Shown here: positions 33,155 through 44,867 of the stretch, piece after piece
Position numbering within the stretch: the stretch's first letter is position 1
Layout of the letters: each line of letters starts with the position of its first letter
Source of the DNA: Adiantum capillus-veneris
Taxonomy: Eukaryota; Streptophyta; Polypodiopsida; Polypodiales; Pteridaceae
Assembly (NCBI GenBank): GCA_014529385.2
Contig: CM043953.1
Location: 61,877,872 to 61,941,871, forward strand
Reading direction: 5' to 3'
Length of the DNA stretch: 64,000 bases
Position numbers and translations under genes: made by a program
Notes under the pieces: model-generated
Database searches by the model: none
What the model saw: only the letters and a program-made list of their open reading frames with translations
Told to the model about the DNA's origin: nothing

Positions 33155-35407
33155 TGTCTTAGGGTGTGGGAGCGGAGCCCTCTCACCATAATCCCCTCTT
33201 ACAATGGACACAAATTTAGTGATGAAAACACACTAAGCACTTTCTCAAACAAGCTCAAATGATACAACTTAAAAGACACGAGTCACCTTGCATTTGCCAA
33301 AGAGCTTTACACAAGTGGAATAATGAAGATCTGAAAGCCAAGCACGCCTTTCAAGCACCAAAACCTCGATTGTTGATAGAGAAAGAGAATGTACAATAGT
33401 GTTTTGAGGTAGGGCACTCACACTCTCACTTTGCAATATGTAGCATCAAAGCCTCTCTTACACCAAGGGTGAAACTCACAAGGCGATGAATACACCTAAA
33501 TCTCTCCTTGCGTATAGAGTGTTAGGGTGCTATGTGAGAGCTTGGGGGATGATTTACAATAAACACAGGGACCTATTTATAGGCTAGAGACCCCTCATTA
33601 AGGTTATTAGTTACCTTATTTACAAGCTAATCAAATCAAGATTAGGATTTATTTTGAACATCAAAACATTGCGGGCCTTCTTTGTCTGTTTGAGTCATGG
33701 ATGTGGACTCAAAAGAGAGCATTATTGATGGTAGATAAGTGTGAAAGTAGAGTTTTAAGGAAGGAGATCGAGAGATTTTTTACTATGCACATGTGTTGAG
33801 GTGAGATTCCTTTTATGGTAAGGTCAAAGGCTATTTTATGTGAGTATGTTAGTAGTTAGTGTTAGTAATCACTAAAAAGTTAGTGATACATTTACAATGG
33901 GTAGAATGAGGTGGATGGTTGAAGGAAGATGAGTAAATGAAGTGAGATAATCCTTGTGATGGTGAAGCTTTGAAGAAGTTTAAACTTACCTGTATAGGCT
34001 TTCAAAAATGACTCCCGATCCTCTTCTTCTTCTTCTCTTCTTACATTGTCAACGCCAAGGTTGAATCGCCATGATGAAACTGCCGATGTTCGTTGACAAG
34101 AATCCTAAATTAGAAGAGATTAAGCATGGTTTTACATGCTAAATTTTATGTATAAAGAGAAGAGGTAAGAAGAAATTGTGATTGAGAGGTAATAGAGAGG
34201 CGCATAGAGATTATGTATGTACTTGTAGAGTTTATATGAGAGCTAATGGAGGTGACAGGGGAGGTTAATGGTAAAGAGGGTGAAAGAAACCATGGAAGGT
34301 GTAGGTTTGAGTGAGGGATGGAGAGGAATTAGTGTGGGTGTGTGGAAGTGAATGGAGGTGAGAGAAGACTAGGGAGAGTGACTTGTGAGAAACAATGAGC
34401 AGACTGGGATCCACCAAAAAAATAATATCTCATCGGTGGAAGCTTCAAAAATTATGAAAACGTTTGAGGTGATTATTCAGCTTGTGGGCTAAATGTTTTA
34501 TTTTGGTAACTTCCACAAATTCGGAGTGGAGGTGGACGCCAAAAGTCCCACCAAAATGCATTTTTTTCCTCCTACAAAAGTCTTCAGTGGACCCCTTTTG
34601 TTAAATTTGCATAATCCTCGAAGAGTGAGCCTCTCCCTTGCGTGAGAGTGCATGACCTAATAGATTCTTGAGGGTTTGGAAAGATGCATGGATTAGGATT
34701 ATTCACAAATATGATATATGGATATGATGGGAGAAAACAAATTAGTATATAAACAATTCGTGGAATCTAGAATAGTGTTAGATGTATATAAATATACAAT
34801 GGAAAAAAGAAGTATATTAAAATATAGGGAATCAAATGATGAGTCTCTCATTTGTTCTATTTATTTAGGAATATTTACAAAAAGTAAAGAAAAATGCATG
34901 TAGAAAAAATGATAATTTAGTAAAAGGGAATGACTGGGTAAAATTTATTTTTGTGTTTTTTTCTCAAAGTGGTTTCACACAAAGATTTGGAGAGGCTTGC
35001 ATGAAAATATTTATCTATATAATAAAGAGTATGCACACTGGTAATAAACAAATATGGCAATGTGAGTATAACATACTTAGGAAAATAACGCCCACCTAGG
35101 TCAAAATATTGAAATGAAGACCAAAAGTAAATATAATAAAAATTGCTATATTTAGACCCTAATAAAATGAAAAATTTACACAAAAATGAGTCATAATATA
35201 TCTTTATTTTTTGTTTTTATCTAATTTTTTGGTTGAACTAGCCCAATTACTAGCTAGCTGAGGGTTTTAAGGAGATATGGGGAAAGTCCCCTAACTCACA
35301 CACGCCTATGTAGAGTGAAAGGGTGAAGATAGCCACAATGTTTGAGTGATTTTGATAGGGTGAGGTAGCTCACTATGGAAATTCCGGATAGCCCAAAAAC
35401 GGCTATC
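32695..35407. mobile_element. 2.7-kb insertion inside the LINE endonuclease, unclassified
   Basis: The endonuclease reading 'NIYVDNCHN' on the left joins 'ARKDLWDWLDF' on the right with no residues lost if this stretch is removed. The bases 'aacg' occur at both borders (32,691-32,694 and 35,408-35,411), a possible 4-5 bp target duplication. The left part carries a (CA)n tract and, on the minus strand, a TATA-like 'ctataaatag' near 33,575, so it may be an LTR in minus orientation. The right part is AT-rich. I found no coding domain inside. Confidence 0.6.
33096..33153. repeat. (CA)n microsatellite
   Basis: About 28 CA units inside the insertion in the LINE. Confidence 0.93.
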
Positions 35408-37975
35408 AACGCGAGGAAAGACCTATGGGATTGGTTGGATTTTGTTCCCCTACATCCAAGTATTATTAAAGGAGGATTCATATGGTGTGCTCTACCAGGG
35501 ATACTACCTCTCATGCTATTGTTATGTCTCAATCAGAAGCCTCAAGCTGGGATGCATTAACCTCTGGCAATTGGAATAATGCATGGCTAACTCATGGGCA
35601 TATTCATAATGGTAGAACTTTTCATTCTCATTCTCACACATCCTCATGGTCCATACTTAATCAACTCTATTTTATTGAAATGGATTGGTTACCGGCTTCA
35701 AGTCAGTTGAATGTCAAAATTCAAGTGTCTCTCTCTGATCATTTTCCTTTGGTTCTAAGCTTGAATAATGTTGATATGCAATCCTTTAAAATTGTGGATT
35801 CTAGTAGGCCTCTGAATCAAGCTTTTAAAAAGCACTTTGCAAGCTTTAGACACATCTTTGTTATTGTACGGTATGAAAGAACCATAGCAAACTTGGATAA
35901 TATTCTATGTAGAGATGCAACACTGTATTAGACTCATTGGGAAGAGGGTTTCCAGGGGGGAAAAAGGAATGTAAGGCAGGCTGCAATAAATGTAAAATTA
36001 ATGATGGCTCGGGATGTATATCAATTGAGTGATAGGGACATTGATTTGCTTAAGGATATCAGATAAGTGTTAAAATAGTATGAAGCATCTAAGGCTAGGT
36101 TTTTATGCAAACAACATGAGCTCAGGGATGTTTAGTGTTCATCTCAAACGTTTTCAGAAAGTGCAATCCAAGCATGCTAGGGAATGCATTCATAAACTCA
36201 GCACTGAGGATGGGAACTCCCTATCAGAACGAGTTCTTATCATGGAGGAATGTACAAAATATTTTGAGGGGATTTTGAACAAACAAGCAGATAAGTCTTT
36301 TGAAAGACAATAGGTTGTTGAGCTCTTACTTTCTGTGGTGGATCCATGCATTGAGGAATGTAATTCCAAAAGATTGGAAGCACCTTTTGAGGTGAAGGAA
36401 ATTCTATGGGCCCTCAAGAAATTGGGCAATGACAAAAAACCAAGGGTGTGTGGTCTTACCAAGGAATTCATATTGGCATTCTAGGAACAATTGAACCCAT
36501 TGATAATGGCAGTCATCAATAAGATTTCACAGACTCAATGCATGGATCCATTGCTAAAACAAAAGCTCATCAACTTTTTGCCTAAGAAAACTTTTCCTGT
36601 GGGTCTTTTAAACTGAAGACCCATAAAAATGATGGGTATTATGTACAAAATGTTGGCTAAGGCAATAGCCATTAGGATCTCTCCCTTTCTTAAGAAACAT
36701 CTACATGAGGCACAAATTGGGCTCATTTGGGGTAGATCTATTTTTGACAATATATTGAGAGTGATGTTGGAAATTGAGGCTTGTCAGAAAACAAATCAAA
36801 AGGTAATTATGATGTAGTTGGATTTTGCAAAAGCCTTTGATTCCATTTTAAGGGACTTTGTAGGTAAAGCTATGGCAAAACTCGGATTTGGGGAAAAAAT
36901 GCATCCTGCATTATGTTATTGGGGGTGGTCTCCACATCTAACATTCTGGTGAATGGTAGACTGTCTATGAAAGTGGCTATAGGCAGATCAGTCAAACAGG
37001 GTTGTCCTCTAAGCCCCTTATTGTTTGTAGTAGCTATTCATCCCTTGTTTTGTTTCTTGTTTGCTCAATTAAATGCTGGTAATCTGAGAAGGATGGAAGT
37101 GGGTCAGGAGCAGGTGGTGGTACTTCGGTTTGTTGATGACACTCTAAGCTTTTTGCAGGCTACAAATGCTAACATTGGTAAATGTATGAACTATTTGAGT
37201 GTGTATTCACTAGCTGCTAGTCTTGAAATTGACTGAGGTAAATCTAATCTCATTGATATCTCTACTGAGGACTTCAACTCTCTCATTTGGAGAGGGCAAA
37301 GGGTGGCCAGAGGCACAATATTTCACATCTAGGATACTCCCCCTATTGGTGTGGATGTATCTGCTAAACAACTCACTCCATGGGTAGAAGGAATAATTCA
37401 TGGTAAAGTTGCTAAATGGCACTATGATGAATAGCCTTTTCATGTTAGAGTGAGGATTATGCGATCAATCATGATTCCTTATGTATTGTATTTCTTGCCT
37501 TTGCTGGAGTGGTCGGATAATTCTCTGTTCAGACTCAAATCTTTTTTCATGAAATTTCTATGAGAAGCTTCTCCTAAAGTCTAGCTTGCTTGGGATTCTG
37601 TTGCCTTGCCTATTGACTTGGGAGGCCTTGGGATTTTGAATCTATCAGATGTTATTGCATGCTTCTTCAATACATATCAGATGTAACAAAATATGGGGAA
37701 TGGCCAAGAGTCAGCAATGGTGCATGTAGAGAATACATTGTATATGGAAAATGCATTGTACATTTAAACATAAAGTCTTTTTTTGGAGGGTAATGACTCG
37801 AGCCTTACCGATTAGTGAACTGTTAGCCATGAAAAATGTAAAGAATGGCATGTGCAACAAATGTAATAAATTGGAGTCTATGAGACACTTGTTCCTTGAT
37901 TGTAGGGCGGTCAAAAAGTGGTGGAGAACCTTGCAAGATTATTGTATGATTTATTGACAGATTAAGATAAATAAG
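35408..37975 (+). pseudogene. LINE ORF2: endonuclease C-terminus, reverse transcriptase, zinc-finger domain
   Basis: The endonuclease resumes with 'RKDLWDWLDFVP' and 'PSIIKGGF' and ends with the catalytic SDH triad ('LSDHFPLVL', 35,734-35,742). The reverse transcriptase follows: 'ECTKYFEGIL' (36,250), 'LDFAKAFDSI' (about 36,820), 'GCPLSPLLFVVAIHPL' (36,990), then FVDD in place of YADD at 37,129-37,140. A zf-RVT region is present near 37,770-37,940 ('FFWRVMTRALP', 'CNKCNKLESMRHLFLDC'). At least ten stops or frameshifts interrupt it. The sequence ends near 37,975 without poly-A, so the 3' end is missing. This domain order marks a plant L1-type non-LTR retrotransposon. Confidence 0.85.
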
Positions 37976-39689
37976 TTTCAATTTGCTTTTGGTCTTATGC
38001 ATGAAACCAATCCGTCGAAGTCGCTTTTCCGTCCGAAGTCCAGAATTTGACTGTCGAGTCCGCACAACCATCAAAAACTTGCCAGATCATTCGCCAAAGC
38101 TTGTGATCAACCGTCGGCACGGCCAATCATCACCAAAATTTTCAATTTTTATTTTTTAAATGCCCAAAAATGCCATATTTAGCCCAAATATTAGCCAAAA
38201 TGCAAAAAAATATTCAAAAACCACAAAAAAATAAAATAAACCATAAATCTCAGAAAATCATTGGCAATCACATTCAAACACACCAAAAATAGCATTTTTT
38301 TGTCGAAAATGACAACTACAACAAAAATCATCAACCCGATCCCTAAAAATAGCAAAACATACAAAACTTGACCAATGAGGACACAAAAGTGCTCAAGATC
38401 ATGTCGTAATTATGTATACAAATCATCTCATCAAGATCACAAGATATCAATTTTTTACAGAATTAATCGGAAATCAACACAAAAATTAGCAGGGGTGCAT
38501 TGCCAAAAATTTGTAAAAATTATAAAAAAAATACCCGTTTTTTTTAAAAATTCTCCACACATAGGGGATTAGTGCAGCCAAATAAAAACTCAAATGTCAC
38601 ATTGATTCAATTACCAATTAATTCCATCCAAAAAATCCTAAACTAGGTAATTAAACCAGCAATTTTAGGTCAAAAATTGACGCAATCCAAGTGCGCAAAT
38701 CCCTATTTTCAGCTCAAAAATGCATCAATTTACCATTACACACATCAATGTTTTAATCAAACATTGAATTAATCATGCACATTAAGCACTTTTTAGGCAC
38801 ACACACTAATAATTGGTAATTTTTATCAATTTTTAAGTGCGCACACACGAGGGTTAATCATGTCAAACGTGCAAATTGAATTCACAAATGTCTAATTGGG
38901 CATGATCATAACACAAATCAATCATCACATTAGAAAAATCTTTATGCACACATTGTTTTTTAGGTGTGCACACAAGGGCAGAATAGTGCACACACATCTA
39001 AAATTAGGCGTACACACACTCAATTAGGATGCACACACACTTGATTTTGATGCACACAATTGCAATTGACCATTCAAGCATGCAAGTAGGAAAATTAACA
39101 TTGCACATTAGCCATGAAACCATCAATTTGCACATTTAAATCCAAGAAAATTTTGGCATTCGGACGACATGCAAACGCACATAATCAAAAGTTCCATATC
39201 ACAAATTGATAATGGCTAAGCATACCGCACAAGATTTGAGGTCACAATGGCCCCATCGAATTGCCAATTACACAATGTGTAGGCCGCTTCCGTCAATACT
39301 CCAAAGCCCTAATCTTGCATTCCAAAATCAACAAATCATTAAACAATTAGCACAAACAACCATTGCTAGAATGCAAGCCAAGCCTCTAGCTACGCAAATA
39401 TCAATGCATAAGCACAAAATGATATTCCAATTTTTAGTATAAAATTAGTGTTTAAGTTAGCAAAAATTAGTGAAACTAGCAAGGGGTTAGTGTGAAATTG
39501 AATTGTGTAGGCACACAATCAGCAAGATATGGTATCAAATTAGGAGAAATTGAACACAGTGCCTCACGTTGAACACACATCCAAAATCCACAAAACCATT
39601 AACACACAAGTGAAATTAGTGAGAAAACCAATTCTTTAATGCCATAACTACACTAGCGTAGGCCATTTCTCCCCAGCAATGGTGCCAAA
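37976..39689 (-). repeat. 5' leader of the minus-strand gypsy-like element
   Basis: Continuous non-coding sequence between the LINE and the primer-binding site. It is AT-rich, with many 'cacacac' and 'caatta' words, and its first 950 bp match the reverse complement of positions 1-880. The frames at 38,375-38,572 and, in the left copy, 363-551 are homologous at the amino-acid level but also at the DNA level, and neither looks like a conserved protein. Confidence 0.65.
39671..39688 (-). promoter_or_regulatory. Primer-binding site of the gypsy-like element
   Basis: On the minus strand 'tggcaccattgctgggg' follows two bases after the LTR end. It differs from the common plant gypsy primer-binding site for tRNA-Asp at a few positions. 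It fixes the element's direction as minus. Confidence 0.7.
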
Positions 39690-40189
39690 TGTTGGGGGTA
39701 CCATCATAGCATAGTTCCAATGACTAACAATAACTCCATAGCATTGGTGACTAACATAGGGATCTCACCTTATGACTAACATAGAAGCTCAATAACTCCA
39801 TAGCCACACATCTCATGAGATCTCACCAAAAATGCGTCTCCACAAATGATACTGAGAACCCTAATTTCATATATAAACTACCTTATATACCTAGGGGAAA
39901 AATATTCAATGTCTATGCACCCAAGGCCTTTAGGGCTCCACAACTTACTAAATCTGCAACCTAAGCATACTAACGGACCTGTTATTTATAGCTTGGAACT
40001 CTCATTGAGCTTGTAACACATTTCAAATATTACAATTGCTTAAAATAAATTAAAAACATGGACATTTTGGGAAAGTCTAAAAAATTTGTAGCCCAATCTT
40101 CAACTACTTCTACGTATTCATCTTCCATGTTTATTTGTAAGGCTTGGGCCTTTAGCAACTCTTGTTAACTGACGTCGGCTTAGTTAACA
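39690..40189 (-). repeat. 5' LTR of the minus-strand gypsy-like element
   Basis: Starts TG and ends CA; the minus strand begins TGTTAACTAAGC at 40,189. A minus-strand TATA motif lies near 39,983-39,992. It aligns with 27,626-28,543 except for about 420 bp present only there. The blocks 'ccttatatacctag' and 'ggcctttagggctccacaac' are shared. The moderate divergence between the two LTRs indicates an old insertion. Confidence 0.75.
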
Positions 40190-40640
40190 TGCCCACGTCA
40201 AAAAGTGGAGGATGTGTAAATCCCATTGTTCATGTCAAAACAACACCAAGGAAGGGTCTAGGGAAATGAAGGAGGACTACTGATCTGAGTAGCTACACAT
40301 ATTGTCAAAGCTACCAAGGTGACATCCCTCTCTCACCACAACACTCACCAAGAGGCAAAAAGATTGTCATATTTTGGCCTTGAGTATTTGCACCACATAA
40401 AGGTTGCCAATGATCATCTCACAAAACAATTGCAGAATGCTAAAAAACATCTTGCCAATGCAAGACATGAGTTTGAAGCTATGAGGGTTTCAAAAGCAAG
40501 CAACGCTAGGGTTTTCCCAATTGTGGTTGCTATGAGACAGAAGCCACAGTGTGGATGTAAAGAGGGAAATAGAGCTCAAAGTGTAGATAGAGACACTGGA
40601 TGGCTTGGGGTTTCCTCATAGTGAGGACACTCCCATTGAC
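40190..40640 (+). pseudogene. Unrecognised coding-like segment, right part
   Basis: This resumes the sequence interrupted at 27,625, with 'CKSHCSCQNNTKEGSREMKEDY' then a stop. The frame at 40,319-40,621 has a helical, lysine-rich stretch ('DHLTKQLQNAKKHLANARHEFEAM') that could form a coiled coil. I cannot name a family. Confidence 0.35.
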
Positions 40641-41159
40641 GCTAAAATTGGCATAACTTGTCATCATGTTAGTGTCCATGACTTTTGTGCTTGCACCTTA
40701 TGTTTGGAATATGTGCACAACTATCCTATGTACTTACCATGCTTCTCTTTTATTTGGATTGTAGATTAATATAGAGGTGCAGGAAGCAAAAGTGTGATGC
40801 CTATGAAAGTGAATTCTAGCTAGTCATGCATACAAGCAAGATGCTACCAGGCTCCTTCTTCCTGGTTGCACTCTATCAATTACCTATGGACACTTTTATA
40901 GAAAGGATAGGAGGGGTATGCGATGGGATGATGATCAACCATTGTATCGGTTGTGGTCTACCACTAGATATACATGAAATCACTACAATAGTCAAGATGA
41001 CTTGTGCATATAGTTAATCATCTTATCTACTTTTTTGTTGCATGATCCCTGGGGATAAAGGGTAGAGCTTCTAGTTGCCAGCAGAGGATACCAACAGAAT
41101 GGTGTTTCAAGTTCATAGGGCAAGGAAATCCAATCACACCAATCTCTGGTAATATAATC
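40641..41159. other. Unassigned spacer
   Basis: No coding sequence, RNA gene or repeat recognised between the coding-like segment and the palindromic minisatellite. Confidence 0.4.
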
Positions 41160-42345
41160 ATAAATGGCAGCATGTTAATTAGCTAGTTAGCATACTCAAA
41201 TGCTAGTAGGCATATTTTGTATGCTAGCTATCACAACGGGCATGGTGGTTAGTATAGTTTGTATGCTAGTTAGCATACCCAATTAGCATAGTGGGTATGG
41301 TGGCTAGCATAACAGTTATGCTAGGTAGCATACCCAATTTGGCAAGTTAGGATACACAATTATGCTAGTAAGCGTACATGCTACTGTGTATGATAGTAAG
41401 CAAACCCAATTATGATAGTAAGCATACATGCTATTATGTATGCTAGATAACATACCCAGTTATACTAGTTAGCATACACTGCTATCCTAGTAAGAATACA
41501 TGCTACTTTGTATGCTAGTTAGCATACCTAATTATTCTAGTTAGCATACACAACTATCATTGCTAGTAAGCATATATGCTATTGTGTATGCTAGTTAGCA
41601 TACCCAATTATACTAGTTAACATACCCAACTATGCTTGGTAGCATACATGGTACTCTGTTTGCTAGTTAACAAAACCAATTATGCTGGATAGCATACATG
41701 GTACTTTGTATGCTAGCTAGCATACCTGGTTATTCTAGTTAGCAGACATGCTTCTATGTATTCTAGTCAACAGACAAGCTTCTGTGTATTCTAGTCAACA
41801 TATATCCTAATTATGCTATGTATGCTAGTTAACAGACTCTATATGCTAGTTAGCAAAATCTGTATGCTAGTTAGCATACCCACGTATACTATTAGAATAC
41901 CTACTTATGCTGGATAGCATACATTCTACTGTGTATGCTATTTAGCATACATGCTAGTTATGTTATGTATGCTAGTTAGCATATTGGCTATGGTGGCCAA
42001 CATACCTAGTTATGCTAGTTAGCATACATGCTTTTGTGTATGCTAGTTAATATTGTTTATATGGTAGTTAGCATGCCCAATTATGATTATTAGAATCTAT
42101 TCTACTATGTATACTACTCAACATACATATCAATCAACGCACATGCTTATTATGCTATGTATGCTAGTCAACATAGTCTGTATGCTGGCTAGCATAGCTA
42201 GTTATGCTAGTTGTTCTTTGTATGATTGATAGCATAGTCTGTATGCTAGTTGGCATAGTGTGTATTCTCGCTAGCATAATGTATATGCTAATTAGCATAC
42301 CCAATTATGCTAGCTACCATTTCTAGTTATGATAGTTAGTATACG
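41160..42345. repeat. Palindromic minisatellite built on 'tatgctagttagcata'
   Basis: About 1.2 kb of degenerate repeats in which 'gtatgctagttagcatac' and variants ('tatgctagctagcata') recur, often followed by 'ccaattatgctagttagc' or 'atgctactgtg'. The core is a near-perfect palindrome, so each unit can form a small hairpin on either strand. Unit spacing is irregular (mostly about 30-60 bp), with higher-order patterns. No coding frame spans it. It ends exactly where the duplicated block begins (42,347). Confidence 0.85.
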
Positions 42346-42346
42346 T

Positions 42347-42940
42347 TGTCAGGCATTTTTTGAAATGGGCGAAAAGCCAAGATCTAGCGTTGGAATGTTT
42401 GTCAAATCATCTCATGAGTTATGTGTGCTTGCAGTTGGTGGTCTCGACTTGGTCAATGAGGGCAGATGCGATGGCAAGGGTTTTTGGGTCAGACAGCTGG
42501 TATGCTTTGTGGTCGTGGTATGCATGCATCTCCCTCTTTTTGTCCTCGAAGGCCTCAATCCCATCCCCCTATCAATCTCGTTGTCGTGCTTGATACCAAT
42601 GGGAGCTTTTCGTGCTTTTGGCTTTGGATCTAATCATGATGCTTCTATCATGCATGCCATATGTGAGGTCTCAGGGGGTACATTCTCGTTCATCCAGGCT
42701 GAAGGAAGAGTCCATGATGCTTTTTCTCAATGCATTGGTGGCTTACTGAGTGTGCTAGCCCAAGATGTAGAGTTAAACATTTCTTGCTCGTCGCTTGGTG
42801 TGCATATTAATGTGATACATGCTGGCAGCTATCACAGTTGTATTGTACACATGGGAAGCAAGGTCAACTGATTTATCATGGGAGTCAATCATTGGGAGAT
42901 CAACCGATTGAAGAGGTAAGAAGGACTAACTGAGGATGTA
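42347..42940 (+). repeat. Duplicated block, copy 1, left part (with WAV3-like fragment)
   Basis: Matches 48,737-49,320 with scattered substitutions and small indels. Both copies start TGTCAGGC. At the right end the match breaks at 'aactgaggatg', after which copy 1 holds 2.39 kb absent from copy 2. Copy 2 has an 'aggggggttggcaagcta' purine-rich tract just upstream. TG start plus purine tract would fit a long LTR, but no matching CA end or primer-binding site was found. Confidence 0.8.
42440..42871 (+). pseudogene. Fragment of a WAV3-like vWA-domain RING E3 ligase (copy 1)
   Basis: The frame ending at 42,871 contains 'FGFGSNHDASIMHAICEVSGGTFSFI' and 'HDAFSQCIGGLLSVLAQDVELNISC', which closely resemble the C-terminal half of the von Willebrand A domain in the plant WAV3/EDA40 family of RING E3 ubiquitin ligases. 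In another frame just before it, 'PPINLVVVLDTNGS' resembles the start of that domain, where family members have a DxSGS metal-binding motif. The roughly 100 residues normally between are missing. No RING finger is seen. It is an internally deleted, frame-broken fragment, probably carried in by retroposition or element capture; the same fragment is present in copy 2. Confidence 0.7.
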
Positions 42941-44181
42941 AACTAGTCTTGCTTGGTGGGCCTTGCTATATAACAACTATAAAATGTAACAGGACATATG
43001 CAAATTGACATTTAGCATCTAGCACTAAAGGAAACAAGATTGTTTCTAACTCGGCAACGGACTGAGAGGGAAATACGTTTAGAAAATGTTATTATTTTTT
43101 TGGTTAGAGATAAATAAGTGGAATCAATTAATAGAGATTATAGGGTGATTTTTAAGAGAGTTAGTTGATTTTTAAAGAGAAGCACGCACATTTTAAAATT
43201 GTTATTGTGTTCATGGGACGATACAAAGTTAAGTGCATCTATGAACTGCAAGAAGAAATGAGGTGCTTTCCTGACCTGCAATGTTGTACTTGTAATTTTC
43301 GTGGATTGTCGAATCTATAGTTCGATATTTGAGTCAAGCTACAAAAAAAGCGATGTGAATAGTTAAACATATTGTCTTATAATGAAATCTCACATACTGA
43401 AAGTGCAAAATATACAGTGCACGTCATGCAGAGGTGCCATACAAAAGTATGGCGGAGAGCTGGCACTGTGGTCTCTCCAAAAAATTATAAGAAATGGAAG
43501 ACGTGCCCTGCCCCGTAGCTTTTATGTGTTGCACCAAGCAAACGCATGCGCATGGGAAATTCGATGCAAATAACGGACCTTGTAGTGTTGTTGAGATGGA
43601 GACGCGCTTGCAATCACAACATCCAGTGCTCTGAATATATGTCCTCTTTGCCATACACAAAACACACATTAAGACAAATACAGAAGATGTAGGATATTGA
43701 TTAAGCTTAAAGAGAAGCAGATATAACTTTATGTTCTATGTCCTTTGATCGTGTATGGGTAATACGTACAATGTCATCCATGGAGGAGGTAAGAAAAGGA
43801 GACAGTTTGATTTTACGCTAGATAATATAAAAGCATGCCCTATTATTTGAAGCCGTCTGATTACGGTCAAGCGAAATGGCTTTGGTCATACAAAGCGGCT
43901 GCTTGTGGACTCAAGTAATCACAAGAGCAGATTAGGCTTACCAAGTAAAAAACAAGTAAGCGGTTGAGCTAGTCACACTCACTTTCATATCGCATGGCAT
44001 GCTGGTATATATTTAGATCCTACCTGCTGTTGTGGACTAAACTCCTACAATAGCTTTGTATCGTGTCGATTTTGCCTTCACTTACATTATCATGTCTACC
44101 ATCACCAATACATATGTTTTGTTCCTCTTCTTTCAACTTAGCTTCATGTCCAACCTCATTTTGCAGATCTTTGATTCTCCC

Positions 44182-44703
44182 TCAGAAAGCCCAAGGAAAG
44201 TGAGTTTGAATGCTTAATTTGTTACTTGTCAGCCTCATTCTCAAGCTTGTTTTGCAGATCTTTGGTTCTTCTTCTGCCATAAGGGACATAGAGTGCACAT
44301 AAAGATGAATATGACTGTGTTTCTCATCTGGAGTCTTCATCACGTCGTGATAGGCTACCGACAAAACCAACACCCAAGAAAGTTCCAAGCGCAAAGAATG
44401 CCTAGAGGACATGATCTACGTATTCGACATTGATGCTTTTCCAGTTGGCTATTGTTGGTTCTCTCCTCCCTTCCCCGTCACCAGCGCCTTCAGCACCCTC
44501 ACTCTTGCATCAGCCGTGGCGATGGCTCCTCCATATTGCTTGTCTTTCTTCCTCCGCACCATCGCCAAATCTTCCAGTCGCCAGAGGCTCGTGAAAATGC
44601 TAAAATCAGCTGTGTAATCCACCCCTTTCTTTGTGCTTGCAACGGGGTAAGTGCCTTCTTTCATGATGGCATCTAACATCAATGGCAAGCGATAGACAAG
44701 CAA
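44182..44703 (-). pseudogene. Possible unrecognised coding fragment
   Basis: The minus-strand frame 44,703-44,449 reads 'DAIMKEGTYPVASTKKGVDYTADFSIF' and 'RRKKDKQYGGAIATADARVRVLKAL', which looks like real protein sequence in composition. A second frame (44,412-44,182) overlaps an alternative frame with 'RTKDLQNKLENEADK'. A related 'KDLQNEV' word occurs further left near 44,160, suggesting a repeated helical segment. I cannot identify the family, and this may be a captured fragment. Confidence 0.3.
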
Positions 44704-44867
44704 CCCAGACTGTGGATCAAGATCAGATATTTCATGCGATCAAGCCATGGTAGAGGTCTGCTCTAGTGCTATTGAAACAGAAGATATCAGATTTCAATCG
44801 ATGATCAATTGGCATAATCTGAACTCAAGTCACCAAACCTGTTGCTTCTGGGAAACTGCAAACTGGA

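Noticed and set aside
39206-39442. 78-residue open frame, plus strand
   Set aside because: Lies in the non-coding leader of the gypsy-like element, antisense to its direction, with no domain.
41160-42345. CRISPR-like array
   Set aside because: Repeats are palindromic but the spacing and unit length are irregular, spacers resemble each other, and the window is a plant nuclear genome.
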